Assembly: GCA_003229305.1 (NCBI GenBank)
Contig: QIDH01000057.1
Location: 1-64,000 of the forward strand
Length of the DNA stretch: 64,000 nt
Direction: 5' to 3'
DNA from: Acidimicrobiia bacterium
Lineage (GTDB): Bacteria; Actinomycetota; Acidimicrobiia; Spongiisociales; Spongiisociaceae
Position numbers and translations under genes: made by a program. Positions 17,854 to 28,528 of the stretch are shown in pieces (position 1 is the stretch's first letter; every line of letters starts with the position of its first letter). The notes below the pieces were generated by a model. It saw nothing but the letters and a program-made list of their open reading frames with translations. It was not told the origin of the DNA and did no database searches.

Positions 17854-19350
17854 TCATCTGGAGCGGCCGGTCGCTTGATTGAGATCAAAGATGCGGGCCG
17901 CCAATTCTTGATGCAGCTGGCCCTCTTGGAGCCTCCATTGCCAATTTCCATCCGTCGTGCCAGGTGTGTTCATCCTTGCCTCCGTGTCGAGCTCTAGGAG
18001 GTCCTGGATGGGAGCGATCGCCAGATGGGCGGCAGTTTCCCACGTCTTGGTGACCATTCCCCAAGCGATCGGCCCTTCGTCCGTTCTTAGGGTCCTACGC
18101 ACATCTGATCTTGTCGCCTCGTCGAGTTTCGAGAACCATCCCATGGCTGTGTCATTGTCGTGGGTTCCCGCGTACGCCACGACCACCTCAGGGATCTGAT
18201 CGATGCTGAACCGATCGGCATTGGGCCGGTCGTCGAAAGCAAATTGGAGGATTTTCATCCCTGGGAATGGGAGCCGAGCCAACAGAGACCGAGCTCTGGC
18301 GCTGAGGTCACCCAGGTCTTCGGCGATAAGAGCAAGACTGCCCAACTGGTCCGCCAAAGCGTCGAAGAGGGCCATGCCCGGTCCCTCCTTCCACTCGCCG
18401 ATGGCGGCTGTGTCTGAGTGTGCAGGTATGGCCCAGTAGTCGGCGATTCCGCGGAAGTGATCAAGCCGCACCACATCGACCATGTCGAGAGTGGCCGCCA
18501 ATCGCCTCGCCCACCACCGGAACCCATCGTCGGCGTTGGCTTCCCAGTCATACGTCGGGTTTCCCCACAGTTGCCCCGTCTCTGAGAAATAGTCAGGAGG
18601 CACGCCGGCGACTGTGACAGGGGCTCCGGTGAGATCGAGATCGAAGAGGTGACGGTTGACCCAGGCATCACTGGAATCGTGGGCCGCGTATAGGGGAATG
18701 TCCCCGATCAGTCGGATTTGCCGATCTGCGGCCAATTGACGGACGTGGTCCCATTGGCGGGAAAAAAGCCACTGCTCGAATTTTCGCCTTCCGACACGCC
18801 CCTCGAGAGTAGCGCCAGCCTTGTCCAGCGCGGCCGGGTCGCGGTCTCGCAATGGTTGTGGCCATTCCGGCCAGGGGCGAAGCTGATTGGCATCTTTCAG
18901 TGCCATGAACAGCGAGTCATCATCAAGCCAGTCGGTGTTCGATTTGGTGAATTCATCAAAGGCCGGCCAAAGAGGATGGTTGGATCCGAAACCGAGCCAG
19001 GCATTGTCGATCAAGGCAGATTTGGCGGCCTTGACCTGCCCGAAATCGACCCGATCTTGCCTGGCTGTGTTTCTGGCGAAGCCGACCTCAACCTGGTCGG
19101 CCGTGACGAGCCCATCCTCTACCAAGGCGTCGGGAGCGATCAATAGGGGATTGCCTGAGAACGACGAAAGGCTCTGATAGGGCGAGTCGGCGTATCCGGT
19201 GGGACCGAGTGGCAATATTTGCCAAGAGCTACATCCGGCGGCGACGAGCCAATCCAACCATTGCTCGGCGCTCGCGCCTAGATCGCCGATCCCGTATGGA
19301 CCTGGCAGCGATGTGGGGTGGAGCAGGACGCCTGATGTTCTGGATGTCAT
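17854..19350 (-). CDS. malQ: 4-alpha-glucanotransferase
   Basis: RTSGVLLHPTSLPGPYGIGDLG; DIPLYAAHDSSDAWVNRHLF; VRLDHFRGI; IAEDLGDL. Confidence 0.95.
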   Translation of the reverse strand: MTSRTSGVLLHPTSLPGPYGIGDLGASAEQWLDWLVAAGCSSWQILPLGPTGYADSPYQSLSSFSGNPLLIAPDALVEDGLVTADQVEVGFARNTARQDRVDFGQVKAAKSALIDNAWLGFGSNHPLWPAFDEFTKSNTDWLDDDSLFMALKDANQLRPWPEWPQPLRDRDPAALDKAGATLEGRVGRRKFEQWLFSRQWDHVRQLAADRQIRLIGDIPLYAAHDSSDAWVNRHLFDLDLTGAPVTVAGVPPDYFSETGQLWGNPTYDWEANADDGFRWWARRLAATLDMVDVVRLDHFRGIADYWAIPAHSDTAAIGEWKEGPGMALFDALADQLGSLALIAEDLGDLSARARSLLARLPFPGMKILQFAFDDRPNADRFSIDQIPEVVVAYAGTHDNDTAMGWFSKLDEATRSDVRRTLRTDEGPIAWGMVTKTWETAAHLAIAPIQDLLELDTEARMNTPGTTDGNWQWRLQEGQLHQELAARIFDLNQATGRSR

Positions 19351-19380
19351 GTGTTGCCCATGATGACCGGAGCCGACGCG

Positions 19381-20604
19381 TCAGTCGATCTCAATCGAAA
19401 GCGTCTGGATGGCAGATCGAAGCGCCGCCTCGACGCCGTCGGGTTTGGGCGCGCGTGCGAAAACGAAACCCAGGTATGTGCCGTCGTATGGAAGCGGTCT
19501 GACCACATCTCCTGGCCTGGCTGTGATGTCGACGGCGCTGATTCCGGCAACCAGCCGCGCCTCCTCGACCCCACCAATCTTGCGAAGCGTCCCTTTCGCA
19601 GGGACGGGGAGCATGGCCACTCCAGATGACGTCGACTCTCTTCGGATGTTGCGGATGTCTTCGCCGAGCGCATTGCGAATGATCAGCTGTTCCACCGAGG
19701 TGGACGTGAGTCCGAACCGCAGTGCTCGGCCGCACAGGCCTCCGATCGTCCGCGCTGCCAACTCGATCAGCACGACCTTGGTCCCGTCGATGCGCATTTC
19801 GGCATGCACAGCGCCGGTGCGCAGGCCGACCGCCCCGACCGCGGCCGCGGCCACTGCCTCGATTTCTGAGACCACATCCTGGTGATGACGGGACGGCGTT
19901 ACAAAAAGTGTCTCTTCGAAATGGGGTCCATCCATGGGGTCCGGTTTGTCGAATATCGCCAGCGTTGTCCACTCGCCCTCATGGATCAACCCGTCGATCG
20001 ATACCTCGGGGCCAGGTACGTATCGCTCCACGAGGATCGATTCGTTCGGATTCGCTCCTGCGGTGGTGAGGATATGCCTGATCGTGTCGACTGCTCGCTC
20101 CAGTGAATCCTCGTCGTCTGCCCTGATCACGCCGATTGAGGCCGACATCGACAACGGCTTTGCCACGACTGGATATCCGAGCGTCCTTCCTATCTGCGAG
20201 AGGTCAGCCCGCAATCCTGCAACGGTGAATGCCGGCTGGCGAACCGCAGACCCAACCTTGGCCCTGAGGGTGGACTTGTCGCGGGTCGCGCCGACCGCAG
20301 CGGCGGGATTGTGTATCAATCCGAGCTCTGCCGCGGCGATCGCTGCCGCAACCACACCGTGATCGTCGACGGGCACGATCGCATCGATGCTTCGAAGCCC
20401 GGCCGCCTCAACGATCCGGTTGGCTGCAGCTTGATCGTCGCAAAGGTCGATCGGGATCAGCCGATCTCCCATGTTGGCTGCCAGAGTCTGGTGGCCCTCG
20501 GTGGCCACCAGCATCTCCACGCCGAGTTCTCCGGCCGCTGCAACGAAGTCGGTAATCCGGTAGGAGGCAGACGGGAGTATGAACAGGACCGAAGGCGTTT
20601 TCAC
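19381..20604 (-). CDS. ATP-grasp domain protein (carboxylate-amine ligase-like)
   Basis: DKSTLRAKVGSAVRQPAFTV; YPVVAKPLSMSASIGVIRADDEDSLERAV; VHAEMRIDGTKVVLIELAARTIGG. Confidence 0.85.
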   Translation of the reverse strand: MKTPSVLFILPSASYRITDFVAAAGELGVEMLVATEGHQTLAANMGDRLIPIDLCDDQAAANRIVEAAGLRSIDAIVPVDDHGVVAAAIAAAELGLIHNPAAAVGATRDKSTLRAKVGSAVRQPAFTVAGLRADLSQIGRTLGYPVVAKPLSMSASIGVIRADDEDSLERAVDTIRHILTTAGANPNESILVERYVPGPEVSIDGLIHEGEWTTLAIFDKPDPMDGPHFEETLFVTPSRHHQDVVSEIEAVAAAAVGAVGLRTGAVHAEMRIDGTKVVLIELAARTIGGLCGRALRFGLTSTSVEQLIIRNALGEDIRNIRRESTSSGVAMLPVPAKGTLRKIGGVEEARLVAGISAVDITARPGDVVRPLPYDGTYLGFVFARAPKPDGVEAALRSAIQTLSIEID

Positions 20605-20684
20605 AGCGTCATCATGGTCGATTGCCGACCCTTCCAGGCCGCTGGCGTGTTTCTTCGGGCCCGAGACCGCGGTAGGATTGCCGC

Positions 20685-21323
20685 ATGAATGAATCCGGCA
20701 CCATCGTCACAATTTCAGAAGAGGCCCTTGCAGCCATAATCGAGATGAGGGACGCCGAACCCGGCGAAGACGAATTTGCTCTTTTCATCTCGATCACCGG
20801 TTTGAACGGGCCGCAATTCGCCTACGACCTGAGCTTCATGCCTGTCTCAGACAAGGAAGATACCGATGTCCTCGAACGGCATGGCGACATGGCTGTGATC
20901 ATCCCAGCCAAGGATGTGGAGAACCTCCGTGACTCCACCCTGGCCATGTCCACCAACCCTGACGCTCCAGGGCTGGCGATGAACAACCCCAATTCACCCT
21001 CGCCTGCCGTTGGGGCCATAACCGCCCCTCCACCAGGAGAACTCACCGGCCCGATCGCGGAGCAGGTGGAGCAGGTGCTCGTATCGCAGGTCAACCCGGC
21101 GATCGCCGGACATGGAGGGGGAGCAAAACTCGTCTCGATCGACGACGGTACGGTCTACCTCGAGCTGCTCGGCGGCTGCCAGGGCTGCGGCATGGCCTCG
21201 GTCACTCTCCGCCAGGGAATCGAGAAGATACTGCGTGACGCCATTCCCGAGATCACCGAGGTCGTCGATGCCACCAACCACGCGGCCGGTTCCGACCCGT
21301 ACTACGCGGCAGCGAAAAAGTAG
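20685..21323 (+). CDS. NfuA-like Fe-S protein (A-type-like N-domain plus NifU C-domain)
   Basis: GGCQGCGMASVTLRQGIEKILRDAIPEITEVVDAT CxxC motif. Confidence 0.88.
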   Translation: MNESGTIVTISEEALAAIIEMRDAEPGEDEFALFISITGLNGPQFAYDLSFMPVSDKEDTDVLERHGDMAVIIPAKDVENLRDSTLAMSTNPDAPGLAMNNPNSPSPAVGAITAPPPGELTGPIAEQVEQVLVSQVNPAIAGHGGGAKLVSIDDGTVYLELLGGCQGCGMASVTLRQGIEKILRDAIPEITEVVDATNHAAGSDPYYAAAKK

Positions 21324-21513
21324 AGCGAAAGCTTCACTCTTCCATATCTGGTCACATGGCCGGAAGCGCTTTCGTTTGTAGCGCCGACCGTCGATATCCC
21401 ATTCGGGTAAGGACGAGTTTGGTTGGCTGGGGAATGTCGCGCGAGGCGCAGGCGTTGTCGCTCAACACAGATCGCACTTTGTTTATTGGACTGGGAGCGC
21501 GGAGGGAAGATCG

Positions 21514-22311
21514 ATGGCGGACCTGCGTTTCGGTACGTTTCTCGCACCGAGACTTCTGTCGCTTTACCAGGCGATCACGGACCGAGTGGGCGAACGGCTG
21601 GGGATGACCACCGAGCTGGTGGTGGAGACCGACTACGAGAACTGCCGGAACGATATCAACGACATCTGTTTCGTGTGCAGTCTGCCGTACGTCATGTTCG
21701 AGCGGGAGGGCGTCTCGCCCGCGACCCCTATCGCCGCCCCGGTTCTCGCTGAACCTCGATACGGGGGCAAGCCCATCTACTTCTCCGACGTGATCGTGCA
21801 TCGGGACAGCGATATCACGACCTTTGAAGATCTGCGCGGGCGGTCCTGGGCCTACAACGAACCTCTTTCCCACTCAGGATACGGAATAACTCGATACCAC
21901 CTCGTGCGGCTTGGTGAAACCGATGGGTTCTTCGGAGACGTCATCGAGGCGGGCTTCCATGAGGCCGCCATCGGTTTGGTTCATCGCGGCGAAATTGAAG
22001 GCTCAGCCATCGATTCCCAGGTTCTCGGCATTGAGTTGCGGGATGATCCAGAATTGCGCGAATCGCTCCGCATCGTCGCGACCCTCGGTCCCTCGACCAT
22101 ACAACCGATCGCGGTGTCCAACAGATTTCCGTTGGATTTTCACTCCGAGGTCCGAGCCGCACTGCTCGATTTACACCACGATCCGGGATTCGAGACGGTC
22201 CTCTCAGATGGAATGGTGGACAGGTTCGTCGAGGTCGGACCCGAATCGTACGACGACATACGATCAATGCTCAATGCCTGCGAATCGGCAGACTTCATGG
22301 AACTGAGATGA
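21514..22311 (+). CDS. PhnD/phosphate-phosphonate-type substrate-binding-like protein lacking an obvious signal peptide
   Basis: LRFGTFLAPRLLSLYQAITDRVGERLG; YFSDVIVHRDSDITTFEDLRGRSWAYNEPLSHSGYGITRYHL. Confidence 0.82.
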   Translation: MADLRFGTFLAPRLLSLYQAITDRVGERLGMTTELVVETDYENCRNDINDICFVCSLPYVMFEREGVSPATPIAAPVLAEPRYGGKPIYFSDVIVHRDSDITTFEDLRGRSWAYNEPLSHSGYGITRYHLVRLGETDGFFGDVIEAGFHEAAIGLVHRGEIEGSAIDSQVLGIELRDDPELRESLRIVATLGPSTIQPIAVSNRFPLDFHSEVRAALLDLHHDPGFETVLSDGMVDRFVEVGPESYDDIRSMLNACESADFMELR

Positions 22312-22448
22312 GTCGACGCCTCAACATCTGGGGCTCCTCCCACCGTGCGGCCGACGCACGAGCGAGCGCGACCTGGTTCTCAGACCGAGGATCTAGGCGA
22401 CCTCCCCTGTAGAAGCTCTGCGGCGGCTTCGAGGCAGCGTGACGAATG

Positions 22449-22482
22449 GGGTCGGAGGGCGTTGGCTGATACCCTCCGACCC
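22449..22482 (+). promoter_or_regulatory. Perfect 11-bp inverted repeat (12-nt loop) ending 8 nt before the Na/Pi symporter ATG
   Basis: GGGTCGGAGGG-cgttggctgata-CCCTCCGACCC. Confidence 0.6.
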
Positions 22483-22490
22483 GGATCCAC

Positions 22491-23630
22491 ATGAATAATC
22501 GGTCTAGCTCGAGCGCCAAAAATTACTTTCCAGCGCCGATCCGAACGTTGGCCGTTATCGGGCTTCTTTACCTCTTTCTCGGTGGGGTCAAACTCCTCGA
22601 ATCCGGAATCAAGGGACTGGGGAGCGACTTCACCGACGCCCTGTTCGGGAACGTCTCGAATCCGCTGGTGGGCCTCTTCGTCGGTTCCCTGGCGACTGTG
22701 TTGGTGCAGTCCTCTTCGGTTACAACCGCAACGATCGTCGGTTTGGTGGCCAGCGGAGTGGTACCAGTGGACTCAGCCGTTCCCATGATCATGGGAGCCA
22801 ATATCGGTACGACGGTCACGAACACCCTCGTCTCGCTGGCCAACCTCCGCAACCGCGAGGATTTCAAGCGAGCTTTCGCAGCAGCGACCATGCACGATTT
22901 CTTCAACGTGATGACGGTGGCGGTGTTATTGCCGGTGGAACTCCTCACTGGCGTATTGGCGAGAACTGCCGCTGGGATCGCTGGTCTGTTCGCCGGACGG
23001 TCTGACCTTGGCGGATCGTTCAACAGTCCCATCAAGTCGGCCGTCGGGTGGTTGGCCACCGGAGTGCGTGATTCTATCGAAGGCCTGTTCGCATCCACCA
23101 AGGCTCTGGGCGTCGCCTTGGTGGTTCTCGGCATTCTGCTCATCCTTGCGACCCTCACCCTCATCACGAAGAACATGCGAGTCCTGGTCGCGGATCGCAT
23201 CGAACGAACGATGAACGCGGCTCTCGCCAAGAGCGGGCTCACTGGTCTTGCGGTCGGCCTGCTGGTGACGGTCGCGGTGCAGTCATCGTCGATCACCACT
23301 TCGATCCTGATTCCTCTGGTGGCGTCTGGTGTGCTGCTGGTCCGAAACGCGTACCCGATAACTCTCGGGGCGAACATCGGCACAACGATCACAGCCTTGC
23401 TGGCCGCACTTGGGGCCGGTGCAGTCGATGGCCTTACGATTGCGATCGTCCACACACTCTTCAACGTCGTCGGCATTCTGTTGATTTACCCCTGGCCCGC
23501 GACCCGCTACCTTCCCGTTCGCCTGGCCGAGGCGTTGGCGGAGGTGGCTACCCGGCATCGAAGCTTGGCCCTGGTATACGTATTCGGAGTTTTTGTGGCG
23601 ATCCCGGCAATCGGGGTCATCGTTCTCTGA
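22491..23630 (+). CDS. Na/Pi-cotransporter family protein
   Basis: Duplicated signatures LATVLVQSSSVTTATIVGLVASG...ANIGTTVTNTLV and VTVAVQSSSITTSILIPLVASG...GANIGTTITALLA. Confidence 0.95.
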   Translation: MNNRSSSSAKNYFPAPIRTLAVIGLLYLFLGGVKLLESGIKGLGSDFTDALFGNVSNPLVGLFVGSLATVLVQSSSVTTATIVGLVASGVVPVDSAVPMIMGANIGTTVTNTLVSLANLRNREDFKRAFAAATMHDFFNVMTVAVLLPVELLTGVLARTAAGIAGLFAGRSDLGGSFNSPIKSAVGWLATGVRDSIEGLFASTKALGVALVVLGILLILATLTLITKNMRVLVADRIERTMNAALAKSGLTGLAVGLLVTVAVQSSSITTSILIPLVASGVLLVRNAYPITLGANIGTTITALLAALGAGAVDGLTIAIVHTLFNVVGILLIYPWPATRYLPVRLAEALAEVATRHRSLALVYVFGVFVAIPAIGVIVL

Positions 23631-23647
23631 GAAAGGGGGAACAAGAA

Positions 23648-24313
23648 ATGGTCTTCAGTTTCTTCCGCAGCGGTGACAAAGCGATGGACGAGGTGGAGGA
23701 TCGCATCCACCAGATGTTGATCGATGGACGGAACGTATACGACACGGCGATGGAGGCCGTCTTCGGAGGCGGCAAGTCGAAGAAAGCCAAGGCAGCGGTC
23801 AAGGGAGCCGACAATGAGATCAACGTCGCCCAGCGTGACGTTCGACGTGCCTTGTTGGTTCACGCCTCTGTAGCCCCGGCGACCGACGTGGCCGAGGTTC
23901 TGTCGTACATGAGCGTCATCAAAGATGTGGAAAGGATCGGCGACTACTCAAAGAACCTCTACGACCTGGCCAGATACGGGGTCAATTTCGAGACAGCCGA
24001 CGACAGGGACGAGCTCGCCAAGTATCGGGATCTGGTCGGCCAGCTCATCTCCGACGCCGCTGCGACGTTCCAGACCAGGGACACGCAGGGAGCCGAGGCG
24101 CTGGTCGCCAAGGCCGGCGGGTTTCTCGACGACTACGACAGCCATGTCAAAGCCGCCTACCGATCGGACGGATCGCCAGATGTCGCAGTAGCGAGAGCCC
24201 TCTATTACCGCTTTTTGAAGCGGATAACCGCCCACGTGATGAACTTTCTCACTGCGCTGGCGTTACCGCTTGATCAACTCGACTACTACGACGAGCCGAA
24301 TCTCGATAGCTGA
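23648..24313 (+). CDS. PhoU domain protein
   Basis: Helical PhoU pattern: VSYMSVIKDVERIGDYSKNLYDLARYG and KRITAHVMNFLTALALPLDQLDYYDE. Confidence 0.85.
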   Translation: MVFSFFRSGDKAMDEVEDRIHQMLIDGRNVYDTAMEAVFGGGKSKKAKAAVKGADNEINVAQRDVRRALLVHASVAPATDVAEVLSYMSVIKDVERIGDYSKNLYDLARYGVNFETADDRDELAKYRDLVGQLISDAAATFQTRDTQGAEALVAKAGGFLDDYDSHVKAAYRSDGSPDVAVARALYYRFLKRITAHVMNFLTALALPLDQLDYYDEPNLDS

Positions 24314-24343
24314 TCGCCGGAGGGCGGGCACACAGGGGCGAGA

Positions 24344-25726
24344 TCAGCCGGACGCGGCTCTGACGGCCTTGGCGACCTCGTCGGCAACGACCGCGTTGAA
24401 CACAGAGGGAATGATGTATGCCCGGTTGACCTGCTCATCTGTCACCACCGAGGCGATGGCGCGAGCTGCCGCGGTTTTCATTGCTTCCGAGATCTCGGGC
24501 GCCCTCGAATCCAGCGCCCCTCTGAACACCCCGGGGAAAGCGAGCACGTTATTGATCTGATTAGGGAAGTCGGATCGACCGGTCGCGACCACTGCGGCGT
24601 ACTCGAGCGCCCCGGTTGGATCGACCTCTGGATCAGGGTTCGCGAGAGCGAAGACGATGGGGTTGTCCGCCATGAGTTCGATGTCCTTCGGCGCGAACAG
24701 GTTGGGGGCTGAAACTCCGATGAACACATCCGCCCCCTTCAACGCATCGAGCACATCGCCTGCGCGGCCCTCGCTGTTCGTGTTCTGAGCCAACCATTGT
24801 TTCGACTCGGCGTTCAGTTCTCGACCCGCGTGGATTATCCCCTTCGAGTCCAGGGCCACGATGTCTCCGACGTTTTCGTCTTTCAACATCTTTGCAACGG
24901 CGACGCCTGCGGCCCCGGCTCCTGACATGGCCACGGTGATGTCGGCGAACGATTTGCCGACCACTCTCAGTGCGTTGGTCAATGCTGCGACAACGACGAT
25001 CGCGGTCCCGTGCTGATCGTCGTGGAAAACCGGGATGTCGAGTGACTCACGCAATCTGGCCTCGATCTCGAAGCACCGAGGGGCGGCGATATCCTCAAGG
25101 TTGATGCCGCCGAATCCGGGAGCGATCACCTCGCAGGTGCGGATGATCTCTTCGGTGTCCTGTGTGTCCAAGCACAATGGCCATGCGTCGACATTGGCGA
25201 ATCGTTTGAACAGGGCTGCCTTGCCTTCCATGACCGGCATCGCCGCGGCCGGCCCTATATTGCCGAGTCCGAGCACTGCGCTGCCATCCGTGACGATCGC
25301 CACGGTGTTGCCCTTGATGGTCAGGTTGTGGGCATCTTCTGGCCGCTCGGCGATCGCCTCACACACTCTGGCCACTCCTGGCGTGTAGGCCATCGATAGC
25401 TGGTCTCGGGTGCGCAGTTGCACTCGGGACCGAACCTCCAGCTTGCCGCCAAGATGCATCAGGAAGGTGCGATCGCTGACCTTGTGGACGCTGATTCCGT
25501 CCACGGCCCCGACGGCATCAGCGATCTCGGCGGCGTGATCGACGTCGCGGGCGTTGGCGGTGAGGTCGATGACCAGTCTGTCGCTCTCCGAATCGACGAA
25601 ATCCATCGCAGCTACGACGCCGCCTGCCTCGCCAACGGCAGTAGTGGCGAGTCCCACCCCTCTTGGGTCGTCAGGGTGGAGATGGAGACGCATCGTGATG
25701 GAATATCCGGCGCTGGCTATCGACAT
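24344..25726 (-). CDS. NAD-dependent malic enzyme with N-terminal ACT-like region
   Basis: [66 protein letters not shown]. Confidence 0.94.
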   Translation of the reverse strand: MSIASAGYSITMRLHLHPDDPRGVGLATTAVGEAGGVVAAMDFVDSESDRLVIDLTANARDVDHAAEIADAVGAVDGISVHKVSDRTFLMHLGGKLEVRSRVQLRTRDQLSMAYTPGVARVCEAIAERPEDAHNLTIKGNTVAIVTDGSAVLGLGNIGPAAAMPVMEGKAALFKRFANVDAWPLCLDTQDTEEIIRTCEVIAPGFGGINLEDIAAPRCFEIEARLRESLDIPVFHDDQHGTAIVVVAALTNALRVVGKSFADITVAMSGAGAAGVAVAKMLKDENVGDIVALDSKGIIHAGRELNAESKQWLAQNTNSEGRAGDVLDALKGADVFIGVSAPNLFAPKDIELMADNPIVFALANPDPEVDPTGALEYAAVVATGRSDFPNQINNVLAFPGVFRGALDSRAPEISEAMKTAAARAIASVVTDEQVNRAYIIPSVFNAVVADEVAKAVRAASG

Positions 25727-25852
25727 GATTGAGATCCCTGTGGTCGGGTGGAAGCTTTGATTTACGGACTGGCGCTTTAGGTTACAGGTCGAGACCAAGG
25801 TCGCCAGACCCGATTGGACCTACCGGCCGACAACGGGCCCTATCGTTGCGCC

Positions 25853-27595
25853 ATGGTCTCCAACCGTGAACTGGCAGCGCTCTTCGACGAGCTTGCCTCT
25901 TTGCTCAAAGTCGCTGACGGCAACGCTCAATCGTTCAAGGCCAGGGCTTACGAGACTGCGGCAAGGACGCTGGACACGCTCGAGCCACCTGCGTCCGAGA
26001 TGCCGGTCACCGAACTCATCAAACTCAAAGGGATCGGCAAATCGTCCGCGTCGAAGATCAAAGAGATCGTCGAGACCGGCACGATGGACAGGTTGATCAA
26101 GCTAAGGGAAGAATTTCCGCCGACGTTCTTGGATCTGGTCAGGGTGCCTGGGCTTGGACCAAAAACCGCTCTCATGATCAGAGAACGGCTGGACATCGAA
26201 GACATTGACGGGCTGAGGGACGCCATCGTCAACGAGAAGCTGAGAGAACTGCCAGGCCTAGGAGCGAAGACCGAGGAGAAGCTGGCCAAGGCTCTCGATC
26301 GGCTTGGCACCTCTGGCAAAGACCGCAGAACACCGATCCTCGACGCGATGGCCATGGCGAGCCGCATCATCGACGAGCTGAAGCCGATGGCCGAGGTAGA
26401 ACGAATTCAATACTGCGGCAGTCTTCGCCGGTTCCGGGACACAGTGGCAGATGTCGACATCCTCGTAGCCGCCGCTGACCCGGCCCCCGTCACTGAACGC
26501 TTTTCAACCCTCGCCTTCGTGACAGAAGTGATCGGCTCTGGTTCTACTAAGACCTCGGTCATAACTCAGGGCGGTCTTCAGGTCGATCTCAGGGTGGTCG
26601 AGCCAGCTCAGTGGGGGGCGGCGATCCTGTATTTCACGGGTTCGAAAGCGCACAACATCAGGCTGCGCCGACTGGCCATCCAACGTGGCTGGCTACTCAA
26701 CGAATACGCGCTGGCGGAGTCCGAAGGCGGTGCGGTGGTCGCTTCCGAAACCGAAGAGGAGATATACGACGCTCTCGATCTTCCGTGGATCCCCCCGGCG
26801 GTCAGAGAAGACACTGGCGAAATAGAGTTCGGCCTCGATCGCAGTCTTCCGGCGTTCGTGCGTTGGGAGGATCTTCGCGGGGACCTGCATGTGCACACCT
26901 CGATGTCGGGGGACGGAGACCATTCGCTCACTGAGATGCTCGACGCCGCAGTCCGGAGAGGGCTCGAGTACCTCGCCTTGACTGACCATGCCGAAGACCT
27001 GGCCATGAACGGAGTGGACCAGGACGCGATGCTCGAACAGAGGGGCATCATCGGATCGATGGCTGCCAACTATCCAACCCTGACGATTCTCCACGGCGCA
27101 GAGCTCAACATCGGCAAGGACGGTGGCGTCGACTACGACCCCGAATTTCTCAGCACGTTCGATTGGGGCGTCGCCAGCGTGCATAGCCTCTTCGACCTGG
27201 ATATCGAAGCCCAGACCACCAGAGTGATCACTGCGATGCAGAACCCGGCGGTCAACGTCATAGGCCACCTGTTCGGTCGCCGGATCGGCAAACGCCCAGG
27301 GATAGAGCTGATCGATGAAGCCGTTATCGAGGCAGCGGCGTTGACCGGCACCGCGATCGAGATCAACTCCCACCTCGATCGCCTCGATGCACCAAGCGAG
27401 TTTCTCCGAAAGGCAATGTCCAACCCAGATGTGATGTTCGTCATCTCCACCGACAGCCACCGCACGGGCGAACTCTGGCAGTCACGCTTCGGGGTCACCC
27501 ATGCGCAAAGAGGTTGGGTGACGGCCGACCGGGTGGCCAACACGTGGCCAGTGGATCGTTTCGTCGAATGGGCAGCGAATCAACGAGTGGGCTGA
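25853..27595 (+). CDS. polX: DNA polymerase/3'-5' exonuclease PolX
   Basis: HhH region, pol-beta palm CGSLRRFRDTVADVDILVAA, C-terminal PHP DLHVHTSMSGDGDHSLTEML. Confidence 0.95.
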   Translation: MVSNRELAALFDELASLLKVADGNAQSFKARAYETAARTLDTLEPPASEMPVTELIKLKGIGKSSASKIKEIVETGTMDRLIKLREEFPPTFLDLVRVPGLGPKTALMIRERLDIEDIDGLRDAIVNEKLRELPGLGAKTEEKLAKALDRLGTSGKDRRTPILDAMAMASRIIDELKPMAEVERIQYCGSLRRFRDTVADVDILVAAADPAPVTERFSTLAFVTEVIGSGSTKTSVITQGGLQVDLRVVEPAQWGAAILYFTGSKAHNIRLRRLAIQRGWLLNEYALAESEGGAVVASETEEEIYDALDLPWIPPAVREDTGEIEFGLDRSLPAFVRWEDLRGDLHVHTSMSGDGDHSLTEMLDAAVRRGLEYLALTDHAEDLAMNGVDQDAMLEQRGIIGSMAANYPTLTILHGAELNIGKDGGVDYDPEFLSTFDWGVASVHSLFDLDIEAQTTRVITAMQNPAVNVIGHLFGRRIGKRPGIELIDEAVIEAAALTGTAIEINSHLDRLDAPSEFLRKAMSNPDVMFVISTDSHRTGELWQSRFGVTHAQRGWVTADRVANTWPVDRFVEWAANQRVG

Positions 27596-27596
27596 T

Positions 27597-28487
27597 CTAT
27601 GCTTCTCGGCTTTCAGCGATGATGGAGTTCTCCAAGAATTCGGAGATCAGTTTGGTGACCTCGTCAGGGCGCTCGAGCATCGGTATATGGCCTACACCTT
27701 CGAGCGTCTGGAAATCCCAATCAGGCTTTCGACCGGCCAGCCGGGCCGATGCGACATATGGAACAACCCGGTCGGCTGTCCCATGGACGAGCAGTGTTGG
27801 CACGGTGATCGCATCCACGACTTCGTGATACCTACTCGGTAGCAGCCGCACCAGGATCGAACGGTACGCGGTCAGAAAGGAAGTGTGGGCCCAGGGCTGG
27901 GTGCGTCGTTCGGCCGCGACGGCTACGTGGGCCGCGGTCGTCTCCGCTCCAATACCGCCAGGGTCAGCGGCGACCATCCCGAAACTGTCTGCTACCCGCT
28001 GAGCAGGAGTCATTGAGCGATCGACTGCGTTGAGGACGGCCCTGCCGAAGGGTGGAGCGAATGAGCCGAACGCCATTACGAACATGTTGCGGTCGATCGA
28101 GCGCCACTCCATCGGAGCAGGGCCGGCCGGATCGAGCAACACCAATCGGCTGACCAGCTCTGGCCGCCGCGCGGCTTCGAGCATCGCAATCAGTCCGCCC
28201 ATCGAATTGCCGACGAGCGTCACAGGCTCAGCGAATTCCGAACCGATGAATCTAGCCAAAAAGGCCTGTTGGGCATCGATGTGGGCAGACCGTCCGGCCG
28301 GTGGAGTTCGGCCGAAGCCGGGCAAATCGACGGCGACGACCCGGCCAAACGACGTGAGCCTTGGGCCAAGTTCGATCCAGTTGACCACAGAGCCGCCGAG
28401 GCCGTGAACCAAGAGGAACGGATCACCCTGCCCCCCGTAGTCGATTGCGTGAACGGGGCCGTCGATGTCGACTGTGAATGATTCCAT
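27597..28487 (-). CDS. Alpha/beta-hydrolase
   Basis: FLLVHGLGGSVVNW; VTLVGNSMGGLIAM nucleophile elbow; HGTADRVVPY. Confidence 0.92.
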   Translation of the reverse strand: MESFTVDIDGPVHAIDYGGQGDPFLLVHGLGGSVVNWIELGPRLTSFGRVVAVDLPGFGRTPPAGRSAHIDAQQAFLARFIGSEFAEPVTLVGNSMGGLIAMLEAARRPELVSRLVLLDPAGPAPMEWRSIDRNMFVMAFGSFAPPFGRAVLNAVDRSMTPAQRVADSFGMVAADPGGIGAETTAAHVAVAAERRTQPWAHTSFLTAYRSILVRLLPSRYHEVVDAITVPTLLVHGTADRVVPYVASARLAGRKPDWDFQTLEGVGHIPMLERPDEVTKLISEFLENSIIAESREA

Positions 28488-28528
28488 GGCGGCACGTTAC
28501 CGTCGGCGACGGCTCTAGTCGCCGAAAC

